Source: Anaspis maculata
Lineage: Eukaryota > Arthropoda > Insecta > Coleoptera > Scraptiidae
Length of the DNA stretch: 64,000 bases
Reading direction: 5' to 3'
NCBI GenBank assembly: GCA_949128115.1
Contig: OX421964.1
Location: 53,050,601-53,114,600, forward strand
Made by a program: the position numbers and the translations under genes
The notes under the pieces: model-generated
What the model was told of the DNA's origin: nothing
Database searches by the model: none
The model's input: the letters and a program-made list of their open reading frames with translations, nothing else
Part shown: positions 1 to 11,525 of the stretch, piece by piece
How positions within the stretch are numbered: the first letter of the stretch is position 1
Layout: each line of letters opens with the position of its first letter

Positions 1-606
1 GGGGAGCAAAATAGGGGTATTAGGCGGAAAGCACTTGGAAATAACGCATCATAAAACAAAAAACAGGGCGATTTATCGCAAGAAATCGTAAGAAAACCAC
101 TAAGACATTTTTTTGTGGCAATACGCTACCAAAAGACACCAACGGGACCGGGGAGCAAAACAGGGGTGTTGTGCGGGGAGAAGCTAAAAAGAACGTGTCG
201 TAAAACAAAAAACCGGGCTGAAAATCGCTAACATACGTTTGAAAACATTGGAAAGTAAGAAATCACACGAAACAGGAAGAAAGTCGCAAAAAAGGCAAGC
301 GATGCGTGTATAGAAGAAATAAAATGCAGGAAAAATAGCGAAAAAACGCAAAAAAGGATAACAACGCATGGACAGTATCGCTCAAAAGCATAAAAAAGAG
401 TTGAAGTACGTTAAAAATGAAAGAATAAAACACAGAAAATGGGAAGAAAGTCGCGAAAAATAGGTATTTGACGCAAGTAATTTCTCTATTTGCTTTTCAA
501 TTCATATCGGTGTTTTTTTTTTAATGGCATAACGTACTGCGCTTTGTGGGGCACATGCATTTTCACATTTTTTGCATAGTTTCTTTAGACAAGTAACAAT
601 ACAACA
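1..606. repeat. dispersed repeat, copy 1 (with a partial tandem unit at the window edge)
   Basis: The block starting near 138 (ACCGGGGAGCAAAACAGGGG) is repeated, diverged, near 51505 in the same orientation. Both copies end at the shared sequence CAAGTAACAATACAAC. Bases 1-137 look like part of a further upstream unit, because GGGGAGCAAAATAGGGG recurs there, so the family may occur in short tandem runs. There is no coding potential, TIR or poly-A tail that would assign it to a known class. Confidence 0.7.
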
Positions 607-689
607 AGATCATAGATACATCAAGTTGTATCTCCCGAAATTGATGTAATCTACTACAAAAAGAGAGCCAGTTCATTAGTTTGTAAATA

Positions 690-1620
690 GTAATAATAAT
701 AATAATAATAATAAAATTGGTAATAATAAATGGCTTTATTGGCGATTGGCAGTGAAGAATTAGAGATATATACAAAATAAGAATATAAATATGTCAAAGG
801 GCGGAGTTCCGATTTGCATCCCCAATTCCACTCAACCCACAAGAATATAATACAAATAGTTATAACAAATAGAAATGTATGTACACAATAAACAACTTAA
901 ATAAACACAAGAAAAAGCTTGGCAGTGACTAAATAAAAAAATAAAAATGGTTGAAGATGATTCATTGAGAAGAATGGCCTTTAAACCGCGACTGAAATCA
1001 ACCCCAGTTGAAGCTGTCAGCTCCGGTGGTAATCGATTGTAGAGTCTTGCGATGTTGAAAGAAAAAGAGCCCTGAAACAATTGGGTGCGTAAGCTGGCAT
1101 CAGAGTAATCATGTTTCAGTGCCTTGTATTCACGTTGTGAATGTTCATTCAAAATGCAATTCTTCTGTACAAGGAAGGCGGAGAGCAGCGGTGTACTTTG
1201 TTGTTGTATGTACGAATTTCAGCAGTGGAGAATTTCCCCGAATTTCCCTCTTGTGCACTCTGAGCCATCCCAGCTCAGAAAACTTGGGGGTAATGTTGTC
1301 ATATTTAGGGAGGCTGCGGATCAGTCGCACATGAGTTCTGAACACGTAGTAGGCGTTGATGAGTGCACTTGCTGAGACATGGGCTGTATACATCAGCATA
1401 ATTCAAGCAGTGAGAGAGACAAATTTGATCCATCCAAGAAGTTTTGCAGAATTCATTTTCTTGAATTGACAATCAAAAAAAGATCTCATGTTTAGCACGG
1501 TTTTTAGAGTCCCACAAAGGTTCAACCATTCAATAAGTCCAGAATCCAGAAATCGTGGATGGGTCCACAGAAGCTGTACACGTATGTGCTTGGTTGGGCC
1601 TAGACGAAAAACAAAATACA
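690..1620 (-). pseudogene. 3' end of a degenerate non-LTR retrotransposon
   Basis: Read on the minus strand, broken frames resemble the region after the reverse transcriptase of CR1/Jockey-type LINEs. The piece around 1145-1399 contains the motif ELGWLRVHKREIRGN, and the piece 832-1090 contains FSFNIARLYNRLPPEL and ends like a LINE ORF2 C-terminus. A trinucleotide tail, (TAA)n on the plus strand at about 690-730, lies where a LINE 3' tail should be. Stops and frame changes separate the pieces, so it is a dead 5'-truncated copy. A similar C-terminal motif occurs at 45989 on the plus strand. Confidence 0.7.
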
Positions 1621-2474
1621 ACATTATTTTGATTAACTACTTCATTGTAAAAACTTCATACCTAATTCGACGTTTCAACATCCCGGTGTGACTGAAGAGC
1701 AGCATTTTTAGATTTCACAGTAATAGGCGAGGTAGCAGTGATTGTAGAACTCCGCCAGTTAGACTTAAACCAAGCATACCCACTCAAACCACTTCCGCAA
1801 ATCACTTTTTCCTTCAATCGACGGACTGTTTCAATCGAGGTTTCAATTTATATCCACACGAAAATGAGTAGGGTAGATATTCGGGAATTAATAGTTAATC
1901 CATTCCATAATATTATGTCCCTGTTTCTTCTCAGCCCTCAGAAAATCGCCCAGCTCCGTAAAAGATGAAATAACCAAATAACATCGACAGCGGCGACAGC
2001 CTCGAGAAATCATGACAGTCAAGTGAAGTGTCAAGTCAATTGTCAATTAAATTCTAATGACAATCCACAGCGCACAACCACAGGCACAACGCAACGCTCA
2101 ACAGCCAACCTGCGGTCAACCTATAAAACTGTAAAACACTAATTATGGTGATTTTTAGCGATCGTTCTCCCTCTGTCAGTGAAAAAAGAACTACGAAAAA
2201 AAGCTCGATTTTGGCTTCACGAATTTGACATTTAAAGGGGGAAGATTGCACACCGTATAGCAACGCAAAAATCGCTACATCGTGATTATCGGACATGAAA
2301 AAAATTTAAAATGATGCCAATATCCAAGACCTACACGTTTTCAAGAACTCACCTACTTTGACGTCTAATTTATTTGAAGGCTTGTTTAGACATAGCTTTC
2401 TTTTTAAGTCACAACGCGAAGTGGGAAGATGGACTGGTTGAAATTCAGTGTACCTTCAAGGTCTCGGGCAAAAA
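1621..2474. other. intergenic, no gene recognised
   Basis: AT-rich sequence between the LINE fragment and the first SMP-30 gene. Short open frames here have no recognisable domain and no supporting splice or promoter context. Any 3' UTR of gene A would lie at its upper end. Confidence 0.5.
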
Positions 2475-3436
2475 TCATGAAAAAAAAACTGCACCGTCCA
2501 AGTCATTTTTAGCGACAGAGCCTCTTTGTAAAATCGGTACAACAACCTGTGCAACGGGCATCTCAATTTTTTGAAGCAATTTTCCATTTTTTCCGTCAAT
2601 TTTTATGATATGCGATCCCCAAATGACCGCGGCCCATAAATTTCCGTCCGTGTCGATGGTCAGTCCATCTGGACTTCCCTTGATGTTATTCTCTTCGAAC
2701 TTGAATAAAACTTTTTTGTTCGCTGAAATGTTCCATTTTTTTGAATATTGTATTGAAATAAGTAACGGACAAGTGTAGGTCTTACTCAGGTTAGCAGTTT
2801 CTGGATCGTAATCATATTGGTAAATCCCCAGGAACATGGTGTCGATGTAATACATCTTTTTCTCTGCGACATTCCAAGCCAAACCGTTTGAAATGCCAAT
2901 GTTTGTGTCCTTTGTGGTGATTTTGCCTTTGTCAACGCAGTAAAGTGAACCCTTGCCTGGTGCCGTCGAACCATCTGGTAAAGTTTCGCCCATGGTTCCA
3001 GCCCACAAACGCCCTCTGGGATCAACTTTTCCTCCATTTATCCGGTTTTTCGCAAGCGCTGGACTCGTATCCACCTCACCATCCGGCAAGGTTGTGAGGT
3101 TTGACACTTTGTCAGCAATTCCATCCCAAGTGAACGTCACGAATCTGCGTGCCAAACCGGCAATGAATTTGTTGTCGCTGCCTTTCACGGGGAATGCGAA
3201 ACCAAGGGGCTCAGTGGCTAAGAATAAGCCAAGTTAGTGTTTACAGAGTGTTTCGTTATTATTTTGGATAAAAAGAGCTTACCAACTGTTGCTTTGGTTA
3301 TTTTACCAGAAGCTGGTTGATATTTGTAAACTTCAGATTTTGGAACGTCAACATAATAGAGGCTTTTACTGGCCGCGTCCCAGTGGACTCGAGTCCCAAC
3401 TTCTAGCGGGTCACCTAAAGTTGTAATTTTCACCAT
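2475..3436 (-). CDS. SMP-30/LRE-like protein A, C-terminally truncated paralog or pseudogene
   Basis: Member A of the array. Exons 3436-3283, 3217-2786 and 2722-2475 join in phase through GT-AG introns and encode about 277 residues, versus 305-314 in the sister genes. It keeps the SMP-30 beta-propeller landmarks WAGTMGE, ISNGLAWN and SPDGLTIDTDGNLWAAV. Two features are abnormal. The N-terminal metal motif GEGPHW of the paralogs reads GTRVHW, so the metal-ligand Glu is lost. After the conserved PVAQV the last exon, which should begin TSVAFGG, is replaced by about 20 residues ending at a stop next to an 8-base T run. RFNDGK has also become RINGGK. A TATA box and an initiator-like site remain upstream, so it may be transcribed. 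Enzyme activity is doubtful; a structural or binding role, or a young pseudogene, fits better. Confidence 0.8.
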
Positions 3437-3455
3437 TGTGCTCTAATAATTGAAC

Positions 3456-3489
3456 TGCATAGATTTGTTTGTAAATTTTGATTTATATA
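3456..3489 (-). promoter_or_regulatory. TATA box and initiator of SMP-30 gene A
   Basis: On the minus strand TATATAAA lies at 3489-3482. GCAGTT, an arthropod initiator-like match, has its A at 3456, 33 bases downstream. The inferred 5' leader is about 20 nt. The spacing fits a TATA-Inr core promoter; the start site itself is inferred. Confidence 0.5.
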
Positions 3490-3726
3490 TCATTGTGATA
3501 GTGACAGTTTATCCTTTTCGCGGTAATTATTGCAGGTTTCGTAAAAACAGTAACTGAGATAGGAGCGGAAAAATCAAGAATAAAACAAACAAATCTGAAT
3601 TGGCGATAATATCGTGCGGTTGTTATCGAAAAGTGTACCTACTTACAACTACACAATAATAATTTCTAATTATCTTGGAAAACTCGATTTATTTTTACTG
3701 TAAATAATAGTTGTTTTTTTTACATT

Positions 3727-5271
3727 TCACAATTTAATCTTGACTCCTGGATATCCTTTGGCTCCAGTTCCGGTAACTTTGAATGTAGCGCCGTGATTGG
3801 GCGGTGGAAGTTCAACACCATCGACAGTGAACGAGGCGGATGTGACGTAAAGTTCATCCAGGTTTGGTCCTCCAAAGGCCACAGATGTCACCTAGATAAT
3901 GTTGAATTATTAACTGTTCAAAATGAAAATTTTATTGAAAAAACGAATTAAGACTTGGAATTGATTTTGACCTCGACATTTTATAATACTGATTGCTGAA
4001 TGCACCTGTTTAGCTGGTATCTGTATGGTGTCTAACAAAGTTTCCGGTCTTCGTGGATCAATTTTGATAACCCGATTGCCATTGAAAACGGCCACCCACA
4101 AATAACCATCGGTGTCAATGGCCATGCCATCAGGAAGACCAGGGACGTCATGTTTTTCCAATGTAAAGATTGGTTTTCTGTTGGCTGAAAAAAGTTGAAA
4201 CTTGTTAGAAACAACATTTTTCCGTTGTTCTCACTTACAGATGGTTCCGTTTTTCAAATCAACATCGTATTCGTCAATCGTCCTCTTGGGGGAGTCAATG
4301 TAGTAGAACTTCTTGAGTTGCTCATTCCAAGCCAATCCGTTAGATATGGTAACTCCGGCTTGGTGCTTGGTAACTTTTTGCCCAGGTCCAAAACTGAATA
4401 GACTTCCTTTCTTTTGTTCGACATGACCATTTGTTGGCTCAGCTCCCATCGTACCTTCAAATAACAAGTTAGTCATTGTTTTGATGAAGTTTTCTTCTCA
4501 GAGTCAATTTGACGATGCTCAACTTTCAACTGGAAGCTACATTACACGCCTAGATACAAATGGGTCTTCAGCTTTCAGTTGGAAATAAATAAATATTCAA
4601 TTTTTCGACCTTACTACGTCCAATTCAAAATCGAAAGGACTTTTTCGTGATTTGTAGTCGGGTACCGTCGACTACTGCGAAAGCCATTTCTTCACTTTTG
4701 TAACACTCTATCTATAATCGAACTTGTCTTTAAAAACGAGGTGAAGTGTCCGAAAACCAGTTTGTTGGGTTTTCGTTGGGCCACCCTGTATTTTGTTTCC
4801 ACTTGATTTACGTCTTCACGCTAAGTCTTTTTGAGAAACATGATAATACCTGCCCATAATCTTCCAGTAGGGTCACATTTTCCATCATTCAATCGATTGC
4901 CTCGCGTGTCAGCTTCATTGTCCACTTCCCATATCTTCTTGATTTCGGAAACAGTGTCGGCTACACCGTCCCACTTCACCGTTACGACTTGTCGGTCGAT
5001 GGTAATCAAGAAAGTGTCTTTTTGTCCCTCGACGGGAATAATCAGAGAAACGTTACCGGTACCTGGAGATCAGAGAAGATGGATAATCGGTTCTTGAATC
5101 ATTTCAGAACTCACCGATCACTGCCTTGGTGTATTGTTTGGTTGCTGGCACGTATCTGTGAATGGATTTTCCGAAAATATCTACAAAGTAAAGACTTTGT
5201 GTGGCCTGGTCCCAATGTGGCCCTTCGCCTAGCTCGACGCTTGCCGTGATCCTCTCCACTGCAGGTGCCAT
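3727..5271 (-). CDS. SMP-30/gluconolactonase/LRE-like protein B (regucalcin family)
   Basis: Member B and the most intron-rich. Five exons (5271-5115, 5062-4850, 4454-4239, 4184-4006, 3891-3727) sum to 930 bases, a 309-residue protein with no interruption. The start is MAPAVERIT, matching the paralogs. Expected SMP-30 metal and substrate residues are present: Glu16 in LGEGPHW, Asn111 in NRLNDGK, Asn162 in ISNGLAW and Asp214 in LPDGMAID. The C-terminus has TSVAFGGPN and ends VKIKL. No signal peptide is visible, so a cytosolic protein is expected. The family comprises Ca/Zn-dependent lactonases (regucalcin) and the firefly luciferin-regenerating enzyme; the substrate here is unknown. Intron 2 (395 bp) carries an old TIR-element end, CCACCCTGTAT. 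A polyadenylation signal AATAAA lies at 3693-3688. Confidence 0.93.
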
Positions 5272-5289
5272 CTTATAGGAGGCTGTTGT

Positions 5290-6100
5290 TGTCAGGTTAT
5301 TGCTTTTAAACGATTAACGAGGATTGATCGGTTTGACCCTTGAATGCCGCACTATTACAGATAAGGCAGTGATTTTTTTTTTAATCTAGATTCGTGGTCT
5401 GTTGACTTTATCAATTTTTAAACAACTTAAACATTGGAAAGGAGAAAACAGCTGAATACTATAAAGACAAAATCTCCAAATTGCAAAAATGCGTAGGCAC
5501 AATGCCCCGCGACCGACTGTTGACGAAAGAAAGAAAATATTCTTGAAAATACAGGGTGTTGAGTAAGTAGGCACTGGTTGTTACAAACTTTCAAGGAGTT
5601 TGTCAAAAAATTATGTGAAGAAATAAAAAACTGACCGCCCTAAAATGCTTCCCTAAAAAGGTACTGGATGTTTAAGTTGACTTTTTTAAATCGTATTGCC
5701 GTAGTTTTTGAAGTCGACCGATTCCAATCAAAGTTGATTTGAATCAAGGTCTACTTGAATAACTCTCGTCCAAAAAATAATAACGCATTTATGAAAATTA
5801 TAAAAAAAAGAAAAAAAAAAGACAAAGATAATGGGGGTCCCGAGGGGGGTCCCTTCCCTCTTTTCTCCCTATTTTCACACTCCTAGCTATTTTTGCAAAT
5901 AGTTCCAATTTTTCAATTCTTCTTTCATTTTGGAATAAAAGCTACCCTTGCAAAAATTTGATCAGAGGCTTCATTTTTGAGATATCTTGGTTTGAAACTG
6001 AAAAAACATCTCAAAATCATCTCTTTCAAGAGCCTAAAAAAATTAGGAGGGCATAGCGTGTAGAGTAGGTACACTGCTCCAGTCGGATGATCAGCAATGT
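5290..6100. other. intergenic between SMP-30 genes B and C, no gene
   Basis: AT-rich, with A-runs near 5800-5820 and a solitary TACAGGGTGTTGAGTA element end at 5551. A TTTAAAA box at 5310-5301, 39 bases upstream of the start of gene B, may serve as its TATA element. No coding sequence is recognised. Confidence 0.5.
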
Positions 6101-6540
6101 TCAGCGCGGCCAAAAGTTAGATGGTAGATCGCCGCTAGGTAGTGCCAGTAGGCGCCGAGCCACGGGCGGGTCTCATCTAATTCTAAGCCGGCTGAAACTT
6201 CCCTCCGGGTGGTCCTGAGCAAAGCACCGACTATAACATGTCTGCAACCGGCATTACGGCAGTGTGTTGAGGAAAACTGACAGCGCAGTCTGGGAGGCTG
6301 ACGAAGTCAGGAACGTATCAGCGCAGAGCGTGGGATGTGTTAATCATAACCACACCTGCGTTTCGGAGATCAAAGACGGAGTCAGCGTCAACCGTGCGTT
6401 TGCCTGCCTCAGTGCTTGGATGGACCGACCATCAAACATCCAGACACCACATTGTGGCTCGGTGAGTCCGGCTGGTATGGGAGGGTTACAATGGACCCAG
6501 TAGTGAGGCCTACGTGTCACTCGTGTCAGGTGGAACTACA
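6101..6540. other. GC-rich unidentified fragment
   Basis: This stretch is much richer in G+C than its surroundings (for example GTAGGCGCCGAGCCACGGGC at 6148) and abuts a half copy of a TIR element. It contains a short open frame at 6264-6503 with no recognisable domain. Its composition and position suggest part of a mobile element such as a LINE 5' region, but no family can be named. Confidence 0.35.
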
Positions 6541-6725
6541 TTCCATCAATTTTAAAGTTGGGGTGGGTGGAGGCGAAGAGGTTAAATATAGAATGAGTTC
6601 GGCAATGTATATTTCAGGTGTTCCTCTCGATATTAATGAAAATTGACCCTGTTTTTGTTTGAAGAAATATTCACTGGAAATCGGGAGTTATTGCGTGTGG
6701 ATACTTTTCAAATGATCACCCGGTA
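6541..6725. repeat. half copy of the GGTGATCATTYGAAAACTAT TIR element
   Basis: It matches the right half of the palindromic element at 12192-13162: AAAGTTGGGGTG near its start, then CAAATGATCACCCGGTAT at its outer end (6708-6725). The left half is missing, so it is a one-sided remnant. It sits just downstream of gene C. Confidence 0.7.
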
Positions 6726-6793
6726 TTATTCAATAAATGCGCATACAAGGCAACAAACTTTATTTGAAGCCATAATCGGTATTTTTATCTAAG

Positions 6794-7804
6794 TTACAAT
6801 TTAACATTGACAGCAGGAGGTCCTTTCGCCCCTGTTCCTTTTATGACGAAAGTGGCACCGTGGTTCGGTGGAGGCAATTCGACTCCATTCACGGTAAACG
6901 CGGCAGATGTAACATAAATCTCGTCCATGTTTGGGCCACCGAAAGTCACAGAAGTCACTTGTTTGGCCGGAATCTCGACGGTTTCCAGTAGCGTTTCGGG
7001 CTTCCTGGGATCGATTTTGATGACCCTGAACCCGTTGAAAATCGCAATCCACAAGTTGCCGTCGGTGTCGATGGCCATTCCGTCCAACGCTCCGGGAATG
7101 TCGTGCTTGGATAAAGTGAAAATGGGCTTGGCATTGCTGATGGTGGCGGTCTCGATGTCCAAATCGTACTCTTCGACGTACCCTTTCGGCGTATCGATGT
7201 AGTAAAACTTCTTGAGATCAGCGCTCCAAGCGAGACCGTTGGAAATTCCGACTTTGCTCAAATGTTTCTTGACCTTGCGGTTGGGTTCTAAGCTGTAGAA
7301 GCTGCCTTTTAACGGTTTGACTTGGCCGTTGACCGGTTCACCGCCCATGGTGCCGGCCCATAGTCTTCCAGAGGGATCGCATTTTCCATCGTTGAATCGG
7401 TTGTCTAAAGTATCGAGAGTATTGTCTACTTCGCAGATTTTCTCGATATCGCAGACTTTGTCACTTTCTCCGTCCCAGGTGACCACGGCCAACTCGCGTC
7501 CGATGCTAATGAGAAATTTGTTTTTTTGTCCTTCCACGGGGATGATTAGAGTCACGTGATTCGTTCCTGGAATAACATGGCGCGACACATTAAATCAAAT
7601 CGATAAAAAATATATTGCTGTATTGCTTTATGTTGATGATAGTTTACCTATAACAGCTTTGGTGTGTTTCTTGGTAGCTGGAACGTATCTGTGGATGGCT
7701 TTTCCGAAAATGTCGACAAAGTACAAGCTCTGCGATGGTATGTCCCAATGAGGACCTTCACCTAGCTCAATGCTATCCACAAGTCGTTCCACTTCAGGTG
7801 TCAT
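6794..7804 (-). CDS. SMP-30/gluconolactonase/LRE-like protein C
   Basis: Member C. Exon 7804-7648 joins exon 7566-6794 through an 81-bp intron, giving 309 residues from MTPEVERLVD to VNVKL. Only intron 1 of the family is kept; the positions of introns 2, 3 and 4 in gene B are fused coding sequence here. Metal-site motifs are intact: GEGPHW, NRFNDGKCD, ISNGLAW and DGMAID. The residue before the metal-ligand Asp is Leu (ALDGMAID), whereas most paralogs have Pro. The last blade has TSVTFGGPN and the cytosolic-type end typical of the group. AATAAA lies 30 bases past the stop, at 6764-6759. No clear TATA box was found upstream, unlike several sister genes. The intact frame and full length suggest a functional gene; the substrate is unknown. 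Confidence 0.93.
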
Positions 7805-9411
7805 CCTTGATTTCTTGTAAGTACTTGTCCTGTACGGAAACTAAATTGAGATTAGGTAAGAGTTGACGTAATCGTTGGGTATAATTGCAGCGTATTCCGC
7901 TAGAGTCGAGAGGTCAACCACCTGTTGCAAGTTTGTACAGAGATTTCTACATATTTCCAGAAAATACCTGTAAAAATGACTGGATATTCCCAAGTATTTC
8001 AGGGTATTTCCAAGAAAACAGAGAGGTATTTCCATCTAGGTGGTTTACCCGTTGATTGGGGGCCTCGGTTTGGTTTTTTATTCATTCCCCACTTTCCCAG
8101 CGAAATTATTGTCAGAAGTTAGTTTATTTGCCATCGAAACTTATATGGTAGGTATGTCGCCCCATATAAAGTTGTGCAACACGCACGTAACAAAATATAT
8201 TACATGGTGTAATCTCCCAACCCACCCCTCTTATAAAAATAAACTTTCCCCAAAGAAGAATAAAAATCCCCTTTAAATTGAAGACTTATGTTGGCCAATC
8301 GCGTGTTTGTCTAGTATTGTTTGTTAGGACTTTCGTTGTGTTGTAGCTACCCAGAGTAGTACAGGTAAGTGAAGGCTTGGAAATGAAACACAGAGACTTC
8401 AAATCAACAAAGAACAATTTTATTCCAAAGACAAATATATTGACTCATGTTCAAGAATGCAATATCAATTCAATCACCCCACCCTCCCACTATTTGAAAT
8501 ACAGTGTGTAAGCCACTGATGCAGAGAGAACAAGAGAAAGACGAGAGAGAGTATCGACTCTCGCTAGAACAGATCATATTAGTTCCAGTAACCTAGATTG
8601 TTGAGGAACCTGTATAGCGGAAACTAAACGGCAGAACCAAAGTGTGAGTATCGCCTATACATCACTTGACGCGAAGGGAAAGAACAGGGAGACAAACGTT
8701 TATTAGTAAGTTCTGCGGTGACCAAAATTGACGAGGGATCTAAAGAGGGAATAGAGACGAGTTTGGCTAAGCACAGGTTCTCTTGAACAGGCCCCTGCTG
8801 CCGAAAGAAGAAAAGAGAACAGTGTTGCATATGCGGATGTCTTTTAATGGTACCATAATAAAACATGACAATAAAATATCAAGAATAAACCCAATAAACA
8901 TGACTCGATGTAAATCAACAATATCAAAAACCAGGTCTTAACAGTTGAGGACGTATATTATTTCATCAGATAACAAAATAAGGAAAGATATCTTCTTTCA
9001 CAAGATAACCTTCTCTTACAAGACACGACAGTAAGTAAAAATATCTGTTGTGTGCAGATATCTTTGTCTCACAGGACTCAGGCATGAATATAGAAGACAG
9101 TCGATCAGTGTAATATGAATCATAGTAAACAAAAGTATGAAGAAATCATTAAAGTGATTCAACTCGACTGAGAAGAATACCACAACCATGCCTATCAAGT
9201 ATGACAGCATACCTCGTAGCTCTCAAAACCACGTCACCTGTTCTACAGGTCAACGCTTTGTTGTCTCGCCAGAACCTGACTCTCGGGGTAGCTCGGTCCC
9301 AGTTCATCTGGAAATCTTTGGGAAATCTTGTGGCGACATCGTTCTACTCTTTCGTCTCTCTCAAGCATCAACAACAGTGACCCACAGGCTACGTGTATTC
9401 CCTTGATCCCC
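7805..9411. other. intergenic between genes C and the 9415 element, no gene recognised
   Basis: No frame here has a recognisable domain. The part 8340-9400 is less AT-rich than its surroundings and may be degraded mobile DNA, but no LTR, TIR or reverse-transcriptase motif was identified. Confidence 0.4.
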
Positions 9412-9414
9412 TTA

Positions 9415-9983
9415 AGGGCCTGCCACACGCACAAGCTTTACCTCGCGCTTACTTGTGCAAACTGGCATGTATCGGGAAGCCCGTGCGTGTGGACGACAAA
9501 ACGGTAGCACGTGCAAGCCACTTAAGTGTTCCGTATTACTTGCGCAAATTATACCGTACAAGTAAGCGCGAGGTAAAGCTTGTGCGTGTGGCAGGCCCAG
9601 TAGTGTTCCGTATTACTTGCGCAAATTATACCGTACAAGTAAACGCGAAGTAAAGCTTGTGCGTGTGGCAGGCCCTTTTTACTTGTGCAAACTGGCATGT
9701 ATCGGGAAACCCGTGCGTGTGGACGACAAAATGGTAGCACGTGCAAGCCACTCAAGTGTTCCGTATTACTTGCGCAATTTATACCGTACAAGTAAGCGCG
9801 AGGTAAAGCTTGTGCGTGTGGCAGGCCCTGTAGTGTTCCGTATAACTTGCGCAGATAAAACCGTACAAGTAAGAGCGAGGTAAAGCTTGTGCGTGTGGCA
9901 GGCCCTGTGGTGTTCCGTATAACTTGCGCAAATTATACCGTACAAGTAAGCGCGAGGTAAAGCTTGTGCGTGTGGCAGGCCCT
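9415..9983. mobile_element. Harbinger-like nonautonomous TIR element with internal tandem repeats
   Basis: The 569-bp element starts AGGGCCTGCCACACGCACAA and ends with its reverse complement. It is flanked by TTA on both sides (9412-9414 and 9984-9986), the 3-bp TWA duplication typical of PIF/Harbinger. The interior is built from five roughly 75-bp units beginning GTGTTCCGTAT near 9526, 9603, 9756, 9833 and 9910, within a 230-bp higher-order repeat (ACTTGTGCAAACTGGCATGT at 9451 and 9681). Each unit repeats the terminal GTGCGTGTGGCAGGCC, so the element has multiplied its own end. It encodes no transposase. Confidence 0.75.
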
Positions 9984-9986
9984 TTA

Positions 9987-11330
9987 TGAATATCCCATGA
10001 ATTGTTACAATTAATAATGTCTAATTGACAGGAAACAAAACAACTGAATCACTTATCTTCGAGTGTTCTGAAGGCACGGCAGCTATACTCGGGAAGTCTC
10101 CAACATCGGAATAGACTTGTATATTCTCTTTACTAGGATCTGGAGCAGGAAATATCCAGTTTTTCTTGTGTTCTTCTCTTAGACATCTCCCGTCATTTTC
10201 TACACTTTTTCAACTTCCGTTACTTGACGACGGCATCTCCCTTTTCAGGTGTATTACCAAAGCTCACGATCAGGCTCACGATGTTTTACGTTTACTCTTT
10301 AAAGGCTGAAGAGCCGGTCGATTTCAATGGATACAATGTTATTATTTTATACAATATTATTGCAATTAATCCAGGAATTTTAGAGACTAAATGGGCGAAT
10401 AATCTGCCAAACTACAGGAGTTGATGAATAATCAAAAACTTAGTGAACTCTTGCAAAAAAGGGTTGAGTTAAACATTGTGGTTGCATCGCCTTTGAAATT
10501 CCCTATTGTTCACTAGAATCGCGCCTTCTGGGGGTCCGCCCCACGTTCCTCCCCCAATCTTCGACGCCACCTGATATTAAGATTTATTTTCTTCAGCACT
10601 GCCGCGCTTGGCCACTTGGGCATCATTTTCTTCAGTAACCACCACTCACCTAACAGCATTAGCGAGGAGACACAAACCAGTAGAAATGATCGATGGCAGC
10701 AAATTTTCACTCCAGGAAGGCTCACTTTTTCCTATTTTTGCTGCGTAGTCTTGGAAATTTTCAATTGCGGGTGCATCGCGTCGAAATGACTGACAGCTGA
10801 CATAAAATGCATAACACATCTATCAAGGCGTTAGCATCAAGTAAGCATCGTACCACTCGTGCCGACACAACACATTTTTTCATGGCTTGCTCTAATGAAA
10901 ATGCCGCGAAATTGATTAAAAGTATTGTATCCAGATTCCAGATAGCCCTCGAGATTGACCATGTGCCAAATTTAGATAGAATCAGTCAAGAAGTTACAAA
11001 ACTATAACGAAGCATCGATTTTCAAAGTTTATTTTTGGAAGGCTACGTATACGTATATCTTTTTTATTATTGGTGGTTTCTGATATAGTATAGTATAGTA
11101 TTTTTTTATTTCGCCAGAAAAAATATTTACAATGTAAGTAATTTATTAAGAAACTTAGGCAAAACCCCAGGGCCGTCGTTCAGCTTTCCTGGTGGCCCAA
11201 GAGGCTGATCTTCCACAACGGCCCTATATCTTTTTTTTTGAGAAAGTCCGGTTTGACAATAAATCGGGAGCACCTGTTTAAGCTTAGTCTGCTCAGTTAA
11301 GCATAAGCATGCAGATAATCAAATGTAATG
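9987..11330. other. intergenic, no gene recognised
   Basis: Several short frames (for example 10224-10424 and 10807-11007) have no domain similarity. A TATAG micro-repeat occurs near 11085. Nothing here supports a gene. Confidence 0.45.
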
Positions 11331-11525
11331 TAACAAGTGCTTCGTGTTTTCTCAATTAAATTGTTGAACCTGAAAACAACTGTCTTCCACGAGGAAAAAG
11401 TAGACCCAATATTATCTTAGACAAAATTTAGGTCAGATAATATTGGGTCCACTTCCCAAGTGAATGATAGTTGTTTGAGAAATTTAAAACATTCAACCCG
11501 AATCAAACACAAAGCACGAGTTATA
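11331..11525. repeat. small foldback repeat, copy 1
   Basis: An imperfect palindrome: the outer end TAACAAGTGCTTCGTGTTTT pairs with AAACACAAAGCACGAGTTAT, with an inner hairpin GACCCAATATTATCT / AGATAATATTGGGTC. A diverged second copy lies at 13164-13334, immediately beyond another palindrome. Confidence 0.7.

Noticed and set aside
9526..9982. CRISPR-like array of regularly spaced repeats
   Set aside because: The genome is eukaryotic, the units are contiguous with no unique spacers, and the array lies within a TIR element.
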